Shown piece by piece: positions 17,304 to 25,538 of a stretch of 36,322 nt of DNA (position 1 is its first letter; each line of letters opens with the position of its first letter). The translations under genes were made by a program, and so were the position numbers. Origin of the DNA: an uncultured Pirellula sp. (GTDB taxonomy: Bacteria; Planctomycetota; Planctomycetia; Pirellulales; Pirellulaceae); contig CAITIE010000018.1 of the NCBI GenBank assembly GCA_903892355.1, positions 1 through 36,322 on the forward strand. Direction: 5' to 3'. A model generated the notes under the pieces. The model made no database searches. It was not told the origin of the DNA and saw nothing but the letters and a program-made list of their open reading frames with translations.

Positions 17304-17918
17304 ATGACGAGTCCTCCGTTCAAGGTAATCGAGCATGAACAAGGCTCCGAAGCGTGGCATGATTGGAGGCGATTTGGAATCGGAGCATCGGATGCCCCGG
17401 TGATCATGGGAGAAAATCGCTTCAAAAAGCTAGAGCAGCTTCTCGTGGAGAAAAGGGGCGGAGCTCGCGATTTGCGTACGAGTGAAGCGATGACGCTGGG
17501 GAACCAATTGGAGCCCGTTGCTCGCGAATTGTACATCTCTCTAACGGGACGATCTGTTCAACCGGCTTGCTTGCAGAGCACCCGGTACCCTTGGCTGCGA
17601 GCGAGCGTTGATGGGCTAGATATGGTTTCTTCCACGGTCGTCGAAATCAAGTGTGGGCCTTCGGCTTACCGTACGACTCTGCTAACCGGCCTTGCTCCGA
17701 CCCATTACTACGGACAATTGCAGCATATCTTGGCCGTGACCGAGTTTGACGCGATCGATTTCTTTTGCTACCAGCCGAACTCCCAACCTGTCCTTCGCCG
17801 TGTCTCGAGAAGCGAGCCCTACATCGCTCGATTGCTCGAGGCCGAAGCTGCCTTTTGGGCACGCGTGGTGGAGTCGAGCGAACTCGTTTTCAAACTAGAT
17901 TCCCCTGCTCAGCTGTGA
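17304..17918 (+). CDS. YqaJ-type viral recombinase family nuclease
   Basis: A 204-residue protein of the YqaJ/lambda exonuclease-like PD-(D/E)XK family. The motifs occur in order: FGIGASDAPVIMG (Ser29-Asp30), GNQLEPVARELY (Glu70), RASVDGLD (Asp103), VVEIKCG (Glu114 and Lys116) and HYYGQLQHIL (Gln138/Gln140). All catalytic positions expected for an active nuclease are there. In phages this enzyme resects double-strand ends with a RecT/Bet annealing protein. No annealase or other phage gene is near, so here it looks like a stand-alone chromosomal gene. ATG at 17304 has AGGA at 17293-17296 in the proper place. An upstream open frame from 17238 is not preferred. Its role could be recombination, repair or defence. 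No neighbour decides. Confidence 0.85.
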   Translation: MTSPPFKVIEHEQGSEAWHDWRRFGIGASDAPVIMGENRFKKLEQLLVEKRGGARDLRTSEAMTLGNQLEPVARELYISLTGRSVQPACLQSTRYPWLRASVDGLDMVSSTVVEIKCGPSAYRTTLLTGLAPTHYYGQLQHILAVTEFDAIDFFCYQPNSQPVLRRVSRSEPYIARLLEAEAAFWARVVESSELVFKLDSPAQL

Positions 17919-17958
17919 TGGATTACCCGCAGCCAATCCACTCGGAACCGCTTGATGT

Positions 17959-18000
17959 CATTCTATTTGGCGGCATTCTATTTGGCGGCATTCTATTTGG
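17959..18000. repeat. 15-bp tandem repeat giving three in-frame stop codons
   Basis: CATTCTATTTGGCGG units start at 17959, 17974 and 17989 (last one partial). Read on minus, each contains TAG, in frame with the phasin-like gene because the period is a multiple of three. The gene's stop (17993-17995) is followed by in-frame TAGs at 17978-17980 and 17963-17965. Confidence 0.8.
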
Positions 18001-18391
18001 ACTGAAGCTTCTTTTCGAGCAGCTCGATGCGGCGTGTTAATGCCTCGATCTCTTCGGTCCTAGCTACGCCCAAACGTTCCATCGCATCGCTGATCCGCTC
18101 GTCGATCATTTTCGAGAATGCGTCTCCCGTCGATTCGGAAACCTTGCGTAGCTCGTTCTTCATTAAGCCCATTTGAATCAATGCATGATCGATTTGTTGA
18201 TCAATCTGAGTGCCGAGATCTTTTTTGGCCACCTCGCTTCTGCGGGCCACTTCCTCGCCGAAGTCCTTGGCTTGTTGCTCGGTCAAAGGAACGTGTTTTG
18301 CCAATTCACTTACGATTTCACCGATCCGTTCTTGCGTGAGATTGGCAAATCCAATGCTGGTGAAAATACTCTGCTTTAGTGCTTCAAACAT
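17993..18391 (-). CDS. Small phasin-like coiled-coil protein
   Basis: A 132-residue, mostly helical protein. LTQERIGEIVSELAKHVPLTEQQ, an amphipathic middle section and a C-terminal coiled coil (EEIEALTRRIELLEKKLQ) match the small proteins annotated as phasin family in many bacteria. True phasins coat polyhydroxyalkanoate granules, but many of these short relatives have no proven role, and no PHA synthase is in the window. The frame begins with GTG at 18400. However AAGGTG directly upstream of the ATG at 18391 acts well as its ribosome binding site with a 6-base gap, so ATG at 18391 is preferred. The stop lies in a tandem repeat. Confidence 0.75.
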   Translation of the reverse strand: MFEALKQSIFTSIGFANLTQERIGEIVSELAKHVPLTEQQAKDFGEEVARRSEVAKKDLGTQIDQQIDHALIQMGLMKNELRKVSESTGDAFSKMIDERISDAMERLGVARTEEIEALTRRIELLEKKLQSK

Positions 18392-18615
18392 GGGGTTCAC
18401 CTTTAGTGTGACAGTCGTTGTAGAGTGTGCTTGCGATACAGTGGATACGCGGTCGCTAGGACGGGTGACTGGAAGTCAATGGTCAACGCTCGCGTTCCGA
18501 CTCGCGTTGCTATTCTTGCAGATTTCTGAGCAACTTGGGAACGTTCTGAGAATGATTCTCGCAAATCGCTCTCGTTTGACTCGATACTCTGCAACCTTGT
18601 GGCGACTCCGCGATT

Positions 18616-20634
18616 CTACTTCGTGGTCCTGTTTCTCAAGTAGTAAAGCCGACCGTCTTCGGCTCCCCCCAGGAAATCGGGAATTCCATCTCCATTGAAA
18701 TCTACCACGGTGGGACTGACATCATGCCCTTCGATGTTTTGGCTTGCGAGCGAGCCCGCACTCTCAAAGCGTAAGCCCGGTTCTTGAGAGGTCAGCCTTA
18801 CGAGGAGATCAGCATTTTTCGAGTTCAGGAGGAGGTCAGGCAACCCATCGTGATTCCAATCTGCAACGCATAACTTACGACGCCCGGACCCACCTGCTTT
18901 CTTAGAATTAAGTCGGAGCGGTTGGCCATCTGCATCGAAGAACCAGCGGACCGGTTGCTGCAAGAGTAGCCTTCCGGTTTCATTGCGAGATCGTTCGTAG
19001 AATGCGAGGTAACCTTCGGTGTCCAGCATCGCCAAGTCGGGGAGTCCATCTCGGTTGAAGTCGTGAACCACGGGCGTTGTGCGCCATTGCGTGAGTATCG
19101 CGTTGGACTTCGGACGCCTCCATCCCCAATCTAAGACGGGTTGATTGGATATCCACTCCACGTCGATAGGCATAGGCGATTGCAGTTTGGGTTGGTGTCT
19201 TTGTCCGATGTTTTTGAGCCATACGACCTCCCCTAGAATGCTGTTGAGGATAATGTCTTCGAGCCCGTCTAGATCCCAGTCGGCAACGCTGAACGTTGTG
19301 TAACCCCACTTGGCCTCGGCAGGACCTTGGATACTACCATTGGAACCCGCGGTGATTCGAAATGGCTTTCCACCCGCTGAGAGTTGTACCGGGGCGGCCC
19401 ACTTGGGTGCCTCGATTTTTGGACCGCTCAGATTCTCGAAGAACTCGATCGTGCCTGAAGTGTTTCCGGACAAGATGTCTTGGTCGCCATCGTGATCCCA
19501 ATCGACGCCAACGGGTGTTGCTAAAGCACCGCATTTCAAGGTGTCTGCAACCTGCTCGAAGTATAGGGGGGGATCGAAGATCGGTACGCCATCGGAGGTG
19601 TGTTTCGTGCTGTTTCGGATCCACGCGACACGCCCGTCTTCATCGCCGACGATCAGATCGATCGCACCGTCAAGATCCCAGTCGATCGCAACCGGGACGA
19701 TCATCTGCAATTCCATCACCAGCGGATTTCCATCCGAGGCGGTGAGACGCGCGCCGGCCGCATAGTTTGGCTCGCTTCGTGTACCAATATTTTGGAAGTA
19801 GGTGAACCCATCCAGAAATTCCCCACATAGAAGATCGAGGTCTCCATCTCCATCAAAGTCTTCGAAATTAGGGGATGGGCAACCAAAGGTTTCGAGAGGT
19901 GTCCCTAGCTCGGTAGGGTTTCCATCGAGCATCAGCTGGATGGGTGCGGCGTAGTTTCCGTTCCCCAAGCCTTTGTGAACAAACACGAAACCTCGAAGTG
20001 GACCGGCAGTCCAGTTCCCTTCGGCATCATAGGCGTCATCCCATCCGTAGTAGCTCCAGTCCTCAATACCAACCGCCAAATCAAGGATCGAATCCCCGTC
20101 GTAATCGATATAACGCCATTGGTTGTGGCGAACCTTGGGCCCCTTTTGTTGAGGGCCTCGGGGCTTGTAGAAATCTGCCGGCACACCTAAGCGAATCGGA
20201 TCGCTCGTCCCTTTCTGAGCAAAGTCCCTGTACTCTTTTCCAGGACTGAGGACTCGTACCGCGCCGTCGATGTAGCTGGGCATTACGTAATGGACGGTGC
20301 CGTTGATACGTCGAGCAGGCCGAAAAATCGGAAGGGGTGTTTCTCTCGTGCTACCAGTCGCGTTCTCAAAAAACCAAATTCCATTCGATGGCTTATCGGG
20401 GCACGAGACCATCAAATCCAAATCGCCATCCCCGTCTGCATCGCACGGGATCGGCCACGCCCAAAGCCCAACGCCGAGATCCACGGTTAGGCCCGGATGA
20501 TTGTATTGCAATGGCTGCATTTCCTGGCCGAATGCCTGCATCGCAGCGGCATGAGCACCCAACGCAACTAGGCAAACTGCAGCTACACGTTTTGCTGATG
20601 ATATCTGTCGTGCTGATGCTGTCCGTCGAATCAT
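18616..20634 (-). CDS. Secreted FG-GAP/VCBS repeat protein (integrin alpha-like propeller)
   Basis: A 672-residue protein with a signal peptide (about residues 1-36, ending near QAFGQE). It contains nine FG-GAP-type calcium-binding loops: DADGDGDLDL, DYDGDSILDL, DFDGDGDLDL, DWDLDGAIDL, DWDHDGDQDI, DWDLDGLEDI, DFNRDGLPDL, DWNHDGLPDL and DFNGDGIPDF. Each is followed by a hydrophobic strand, the pattern of a seven-bladed integrin-alpha N-terminal-like propeller, here slightly over-length. No enzymatic motif is seen, so binding of a polymer or surface partner is likely. It is divergent from the ThuA/cytochrome c gene with 122 bases between starts, and both may be controlled from that gap. The shared function with that gene is an inference. 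Confidence 0.88.
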   Translation of the reverse strand: MIRRTASARQISSAKRVAAVCLVALGAHAAAMQAFGQEMQPLQYNHPGLTVDLGVGLWAWPIPCDADGDGDLDLMVSCPDKPSNGIWFFENATGSTRETPLPIFRPARRINGTVHYVMPSYIDGAVRVLSPGKEYRDFAQKGTSDPIRLGVPADFYKPRGPQQKGPKVRHNQWRYIDYDGDSILDLAVGIEDWSYYGWDDAYDAEGNWTAGPLRGFVFVHKGLGNGNYAAPIQLMLDGNPTELGTPLETFGCPSPNFEDFDGDGDLDLLCGEFLDGFTYFQNIGTRSEPNYAAGARLTASDGNPLVMELQMIVPVAIDWDLDGAIDLIVGDEDGRVAWIRNSTKHTSDGVPIFDPPLYFEQVADTLKCGALATPVGVDWDHDGDQDILSGNTSGTIEFFENLSGPKIEAPKWAAPVQLSAGGKPFRITAGSNGSIQGPAEAKWGYTTFSVADWDLDGLEDIILNSILGEVVWLKNIGQRHQPKLQSPMPIDVEWISNQPVLDWGWRRPKSNAILTQWRTTPVVHDFNRDGLPDLAMLDTEGYLAFYERSRNETGRLLLQQPVRWFFDADGQPLRLNSKKAGGSGRRKLCVADWNHDGLPDLLLNSKNADLLVRLTSQEPGLRFESAGSLASQNIEGHDVSPTVVDFNGDGIPDFLGGAEDGRLYYLRNRTTK

Positions 20635-20756
20635 GGTTGGGGAAACCTCGAAATAGTGGAAGGGTCGGTTCAGTATGCCATGCGATGAGTTATCCTAGTA
20701 GTGGCAAGCACTCCGGTAGTTTACGTTTTCGTTCGTTCGGAAAGAGATTGACAGAT
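20635..20756. promoter_or_regulatory. Shared divergent promoter region
   Basis: These 122 bases hold the 5' ends of the FG-GAP gene (minus) and the ThuA/cytochrome c gene (plus). No clear -35/-10 elements can be assigned by eye. Confidence 0.45.
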
Positions 20757-23700
20757 ATGGTTACGGGTACTCGGGAAAACATTTTGCCTTCCGCAGGAGG
20801 CTTCACGTTTCTCAGGATGGTTTTCGGATCATGGCCTGCGAGCGTTCTTTGGATCAGCGGATTTTTGGTCGCCAATGCGAGTGCGTTTTTTGACGATTCG
20901 GTTGCAGGGGCGACTCCTCCCGCGGCCCCAAAACCGGTCCGCGCGTTGCTGATCTGCGGTGGATGTTGCCACGACTATGACAGCCAAAAAGGCTTGATCA
21001 AGAACGCTCTGGAGCAGCATGCACACATCGAGGTGACGGTTGTTCATCAAGGCGGAACCGGGACCAGTGCTGAGATTGAACTCTATAAGAACCCGAAATG
21101 GGCGGATGACTTCGATGTTGTTTTACACGATGAGTGCTTTTCGGATGACAAAGATCCAGCTTGGTTGGCCAGAATCTTAGCACCCCACCGAGCTGGAAAA
21201 CCAGCTGTGATGATTCATTGTGCCATGCATTGTTATCGCGTCGGAAATGACGACTGGTTTGAGCTATGCGGGGTTACTAGCCGAGGGCATGGTCCTCATT
21301 ACCCGCATGAGGTTCGAAATGTTCGCGCGGATCATGAAATCATGAAGGGCTTCGGGGCGGCTTGGGCAAATCCCGCAGGAGAACTTTATCGGATCGAAAA
21401 ATTCTGGCCGACGGCAACAGCCCTAGGAACTGCGAAAGACCGTGAAAATGGCCAGGACCAAGTCTGCGTATGGACCAACGATTATCGAGGTACGCGGGTC
21501 TTCGGAACCACCCTTGGCCATCACAACGAAACGGTTGAGGACCCCGTCTTTGTTCGCATGTTGACGCGAGGCACCCTGTGGGCAGCTGGTAAGTTGACGG
21601 AGGAGTATTTAAAGCCGGAACCGGTCAAGCGGGAACGGGTCAATTTGGCTTTAGGGAAAACGGTGATCGCTTCGAGCGAGCAACGGGACCAGAACAATCT
21701 TTTCGGGATGGCTGTGGATGGGAAGCGAGCTACCCGTTGGTGTGCGAGTGGAGGTGGTTTCCCACAGTGGTTGGCCGTCGATCTCGGCTCCGAACAGGAA
21801 ATCCACGGGGTGGGGATCGATTGGGAATCGGATGCCGCAAAGTACATGTACAACGTTGAGGTCTCTTCGGATGGCGTGAAGTACGATGCGATTTTTCAAA
21901 CCGAGAGGGAGGGAATTCTAGGGCGACTGGCCGATCATCCCATTGAAAAGCGGATTGCTCGATTTGTAAAAGTTACCTGTTCCAAGGCTTCTCCTGGAGC
22001 GTGGGCTAGCATCCGTGAGTTGAAGGTGTTTGGTGCGGGTACTGTTGAGGTATCCCTGGCGCCAGTTGGTGCCGGCAAAGAGGTCGATTTGCTGGGCGAA
22101 TGCCGCCTCCCTGACGGCTTTGATGCGACGGTATTTGCTGGCCCACCTGCCGTCAATTATCCGGTGTTTGTTGCCGCAGCTCCCGATGGAACCCTTTTCG
22201 TATCGAGCGACAAGAATGGCTCGTTGGATCGAGAAGCCAAGCGAGGATCAGTGATTCGACTGAAAGATCTCGATGGAGATGGACGCGCCGATCAATCGAA
22301 TCTTTACGTCGACGATGTCGATTCACCGCGTGGATTGGTATGGGATCAGGATCGATTGTACTTGCTGCACCCACCGCATCTTAGCGCATTCATCGATGAG
22401 AATGGTGATGGTGTCAGCGATCGGCAAGAGATCCTCGTTCGTGATATCGCCTTTGGATTCAAAGATCGCCCAGCGGATCACACGAGCAACGGAGTCACCA
22501 TGGGGATCGACGGTTGGCTCTATTTAGCGATCGGCGACTTCGGGTTCATGAACGCGGTCGGTGCCGATGGCAAGTCGCTGCAGTTGCGTGGCGGAGGTGT
22601 TGTACGTGTGCGTCCCGATGGGACTGGACTAGAACTCTACAGCCGCGGTACCCGGAATATTCTCGAGGTCGCCGTCGATCCGTTGCTTCGAGGTTACGCG
22701 AGAGACAATACCAACGATGGTGGAGGATGGGATGTTCGTATGCATCACTTCAGTGGATTCGAGGATCACGGATATCCTCGACGATATATGAATTTCTCGA
22801 ACGAGATTATCGCCCCGCTTGCCGATTATGGCGGCGGTTCGGGTTGCGGTGCCTTATTCCTCGATGAACCAGGGATGCCTTCGGCGGTGAGCGATTGTAT
22901 CTACACCGCAGATTGGGGTAGGCAGCAAATCTATCGGCATCCCGTGAGTGACGAAGGAGCCACTGTTTCGGTTGGGCAATCTGAGTTTCTTGGGATAGAA
23001 CGAGCAACGGACCTCGATGTTGACGCTAATTCTCGGATCTATGCTGCGAGTTGGAAAGGTGCAACGTTTACCTACGCAGGTGAGGAGGCGGGATATGTCG
23101 TTCAGTTGAAGCCCAAAGCATATGCGCCACCGACTCTCCCCGATGCGACGCGTGATTCGGATGAAACGTGGTTGATACTTTTGAAAGACCCGAGCCACCG
23201 TCGTCGTTTGGAAGCCCAACGGGTGCTTGTCCGTCGAGCATGGCTTGACCCCGAGCGTGGACGAGCGATCGAGCAAGCGTTGATCGCAATCACAAAAGAC
23301 GGTAACGCGACGATCAAATCTAGAATCGCAGCACTGTTTGGTTACGTGCAAATTGCCAAACAGCGATCGATTCCGACCCTTGTGGATCTCTGTAGCGATG
23401 CTGACTTGTTGCCGTGGACGATTCGCGCATTCGCGGATCTCGACGCGGTCGCTAATCCAGAGTTTCTGACCGTTCTTCGCAACGCGCTGTCGACAGCGCA
23501 ACCTCGTACCATTCTCGAGGCCCTCGTCGCATCGGCTCGGGCCGGCGACGGGGTCTGGGGCGATTCTGAGGAACGCACCTCAACGGTTGAACGGGTCAAG
23601 GTTGATGCCTTGCAAAGAGTTGCTGATGCGGTGGCTGCGCATTTGGGAAGTCGCGACCCTGTCATCCGGCATACAGCTTCGTTGGCACTTGCGAAACTCA

Positions 23701-25178
23701 GAGGGACCGAACAAGCGATCGCAATTCTTAAATCAGAAAATGCCTCTGAGTCGGCGAAACAGCACGCGATCCACGCCCTCCAAACGCGGCACTCCCTTCC
23801 AGTCGTTCTGCGGTTGATACGCGAGTTGGAATCCACGAATTGCCCTGCGGAGCTTCGAGGGTATTTGCACCAAGCCCTATGCCGACTCCATCAACGCGAA
23901 GGGAATTGGACTGGGGTCAGTTGGGGCACACGTCCCGATACCCGCGGTCCCTATTACCAACCGGAATCGTGGGACGGTACGGATCTCATCCAGAAAACAC
24001 TGGCTAGGGAACTCATTGGAAGGAACGTAGGATCCGCAGCCAAATTGCTTCAGCTAATGAGCCTCAATCGGATCGAGATCGAGCCCTATCTCGCCGATTG
24101 GATCGCCTCGAACGACTGGGCCACGCTGCCGATCTCGGAACGTATGGCGGTTTTACAAAGCGCACGTATCAAAGCGGGTGCGGAAGGTGAACAAGTCCTC
24201 GCGAGCCTGAGCGAAGTGCTAAAACACGAAACCGTCGTACCGAAGGATCTTCCCAAGATTTCGGACTTCCTCCTCAAGCAAGGAGCACAAGGTGGTGTGG
24301 CGATCGTCGCTGATCTCATAGAAACGGCGCGCACGTTGCCTAAGGAGGTTTTGGGCGCGTTATGGATGCAGTGTTCTACAAGCGATCAACTGCCGCGCTG
24401 GAACGATCGTCTGAAGCAAGTTCTCGAGGATCCATCGCGCGATCCTGTTGCAGTTGGGCTGATCGTCGCTTCGGTGGCCAGCAGGAAGGAGCTAGGGAAA
24501 GGAGTTGACGTTCAGCAAATGGTGGAGCGCCTGTGGCAAGACGAGGCTGTCGTCGGCAAACTGCTTTCGGAGTTGCAACGGATCGATGCAAAGTCTGCAG
24601 AGCCCATGATCCGACGCGCGTTGCTCGATAAGCGGCCTGCGATCGCGGCGCTCGGTAAAGAGATCGCCGGTGCATGGGGACTCGCGGATTTAGCACAGTG
24701 GACTGGTCCAAAAATTTCGGATGTTGGACGCGATGTTGCCTTCAAGGACGCTGTTGCGATGCCAGGTGACGCGGTCCGCGGCGAACAACTTTTCGGGCTC
24801 CTGGGGTGTGCGAAATGCCATGACGTGAAGCCTACCGAGTCGCTGCGAGGTCCCTATTTGCCGAATGTAGCGAAAACCTACAAGCGCGATCAACTCGTGG
24901 AGGCCATTCTTTCACCGAGCAAATCCATCGCACAGGGATTCGTCCAAAACATCTTTCGGCTGGATGATGGCACTACGGTGTCCGGTTTTGTGACCAAAGA
25001 AAGCCCCGAGCTTGTGGTTCTCCGCAATGCCGAAGGGCTGGTCATCGAGGTTCCGGTCGAAGCCATCGAAGAGCGTAAGGAAAGTCAGTTGTCGGTGATG
25101 CCCGAGGGGCTCGCAGACCCAATTCCGGTTGCCGCGCTCGCCGATCTGGTAAGCTACCTTCAGTCGCTCGGCCAGTAA
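20757..25178 (+). CDS. ThuA / discoidin / PVC-type dehydrogenase / HEAT / cytochrome c fusion protein
   Basis: A very large exported protein of 1473 residues. A signal segment lies near residues 21-43 (MVFGSWPASVLWISGFLVANASA). Residues about 59-280 are a ThuA-like (glutamine amidotransferase-fold) domain, with ALLICGGCCHDYD and FGTTLGHHNET. Residues about 296-424 are an F5/8 type C domain starting NLALGKTVIASS. Residues about 440-785 are a PVC-type membrane-bound dehydrogenase propeller (LPDGFDATVFAG, RGTRN, DNTNDGGGWDVR, HHFSGFEDHGYP, DWGRQQIYRH). Residues about 790-1330 are HEAT-like helices. A cytochrome c motif CAKCH at 1351-1355 ends in a Heme-binding region and a YLQSLGQ tail. It probably binds and oxidises a sugar, passing electrons to heme c. 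The frame is open to 20337 but that overlaps the divergent gene. ATG at 20757 is preferred, with ATG 20817 possible. Confidence 0.9.
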   Translation: MVTGTRENILPSAGGFTFLRMVFGSWPASVLWISGFLVANASAFFDDSVAGATPPAAPKPVRALLICGGCCHDYDSQKGLIKNALEQHAHIEVTVVHQGGTGTSAEIELYKNPKWADDFDVVLHDECFSDDKDPAWLARILAPHRAGKPAVMIHCAMHCYRVGNDDWFELCGVTSRGHGPHYPHEVRNVRADHEIMKGFGAAWANPAGELYRIEKFWPTATALGTAKDRENGQDQVCVWTNDYRGTRVFGTTLGHHNETVEDPVFVRMLTRGTLWAAGKLTEEYLKPEPVKRERVNLALGKTVIASSEQRDQNNLFGMAVDGKRATRWCASGGGFPQWLAVDLGSEQEIHGVGIDWESDAAKYMYNVEVSSDGVKYDAIFQTEREGILGRLADHPIEKRIARFVKVTCSKASPGAWASIRELKVFGAGTVEVSLAPVGAGKEVDLLGECRLPDGFDATVFAGPPAVNYPVFVAAAPDGTLFVSSDKNGSLDREAKRGSVIRLKDLDGDGRADQSNLYVDDVDSPRGLVWDQDRLYLLHPPHLSAFIDENGDGVSDRQEILVRDIAFGFKDRPADHTSNGVTMGIDGWLYLAIGDFGFMNAVGADGKSLQLRGGGVVRVRPDGTGLELYSRGTRNILEVAVDPLLRGYARDNTNDGGGWDVRMHHFSGFEDHGYPRRYMNFSNEIIAPLADYGGGSGCGALFLDEPGMPSAVSDCIYTADWGRQQIYRHPVSDEGATVSVGQSEFLGIERATDLDVDANSRIYAASWKGATFTYAGEEAGYVVQLKPKAYAPPTLPDATRDSDETWLILLKDPSHRRRLEAQRVLVRRAWLDPERGRAIEQALIAITKDGNATIKSRIAALFGYVQIAKQRSIPTLVDLCSDADLLPWTIRAFADLDAVANPEFLTVLRNALSTAQPRTILEALVASARAGDGVWGDSEERTSTVERVKVDALQRVADAVAAHLGSRDPVIRHTASLALAKLRGTEQAIAILKSENASESAKQHAIHALQTRHSLPVVLRLIRELESTNCPAELRGYLHQALCRLHQREGNWTGVSWGTRPDTRGPYYQPESWDGTDLIQKTLARELIGRNVGSAAKLLQLMSLNRIEIEPYLADWIASNDWATLPISERMAVLQSARIKAGAEGEQVLASLSEVLKHETVVPKDLPKISDFLLKQGAQGGVAIVADLIETARTLPKEVLGALWMQCSTSDQLPRWNDRLKQVLEDPSRDPVAVGLIVASVASRKELGKGVDVQQMVERLWQDEAVVGKLLSELQRIDAKSAEPMIRRALLDKRPAIAALGKEIAGAWGLADLAQWTGPKISDVGRDVAFKDAVAMPGDAVRGEQLFGLLGCAKCHDVKPTESLRGPYLPNVAKTYKRDQLVEAILSPSKSIAQGFVQNIFRLDDGTTVSGFVTKESPELVVLRNAEGLVIEVPVEAIEERKESQLSVMPEGLADPIPVAALADLVSYLQSLGQ

Positions 25179-25538
25179 TCGACAGGCCCATTCGATGGCC
25201 AGATCGATGGGAAAATGCTACCCCAGTCCCATCGTCAATTTGACGGTTGCAGGATCGTCAATTTGACGGTTGAGGGATCGTCAATTTGACGGTTGAGGGA
25301 TCGTCAAAGTGACGGTTGCACATTCGTCAACATGACGGTTGAAGGGAAGCGCAACCTGAGAAGTACAGACCAAGCACCGAATGCTAGCGATCAGCCGTTG
25401 GGTAATTCCACGCACTCGGCGTTGCAAATCTTGAGTCAAGCTGTGTCGGCGTTTGAATTCGCTCAAGTGCTTTGAACGAAAGCATCGATACCATCGGTAT
25501 AAACCTCAGAGTTTACCAAGGTGTGGTGCTAGCAAAGC
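25179..25538. other. Intergenic region upstream of the porin gene
   Basis: 360 bases with no gene. They hold the five-copy 23-bp dyad array. The rest shows no clear promoter. TTGAAC near 25474 and TATAAA near 25499 are spaced about 20 bases, too far for a standard sigma-70 site. Confidence 0.5.
25233..25337. repeat. Five-copy array of CGTCA-N3-TGACG dyads, 23-bp period
   Basis: Dyads at 25233-25245, 25256-25268, 25279-25291, 25302-25314 and 25325-25337, with an exact 23-bp period. The arms CGTCA and TGACG are identical in all five, while the central three bases vary (ATT, ATT, ATT, AAG, ACA). The last arm ends about 200 bases before the porin start. This pattern suggests a protein-binding array, but no binding protein is known from the sequence. 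Confidence 0.85.

Noticed and set aside
20337-20756. N-terminal extension of the ThuA/cytochrome c frame
   Set aside because: It overlaps the divergent FG-GAP gene and precedes the signal segment. ATG at 20757 is more plausible.
25233-25337. CRISPR array
   Set aside because: The period is 23 bp with 10-base spacers of nearly constant sequence, and no cas gene is near.
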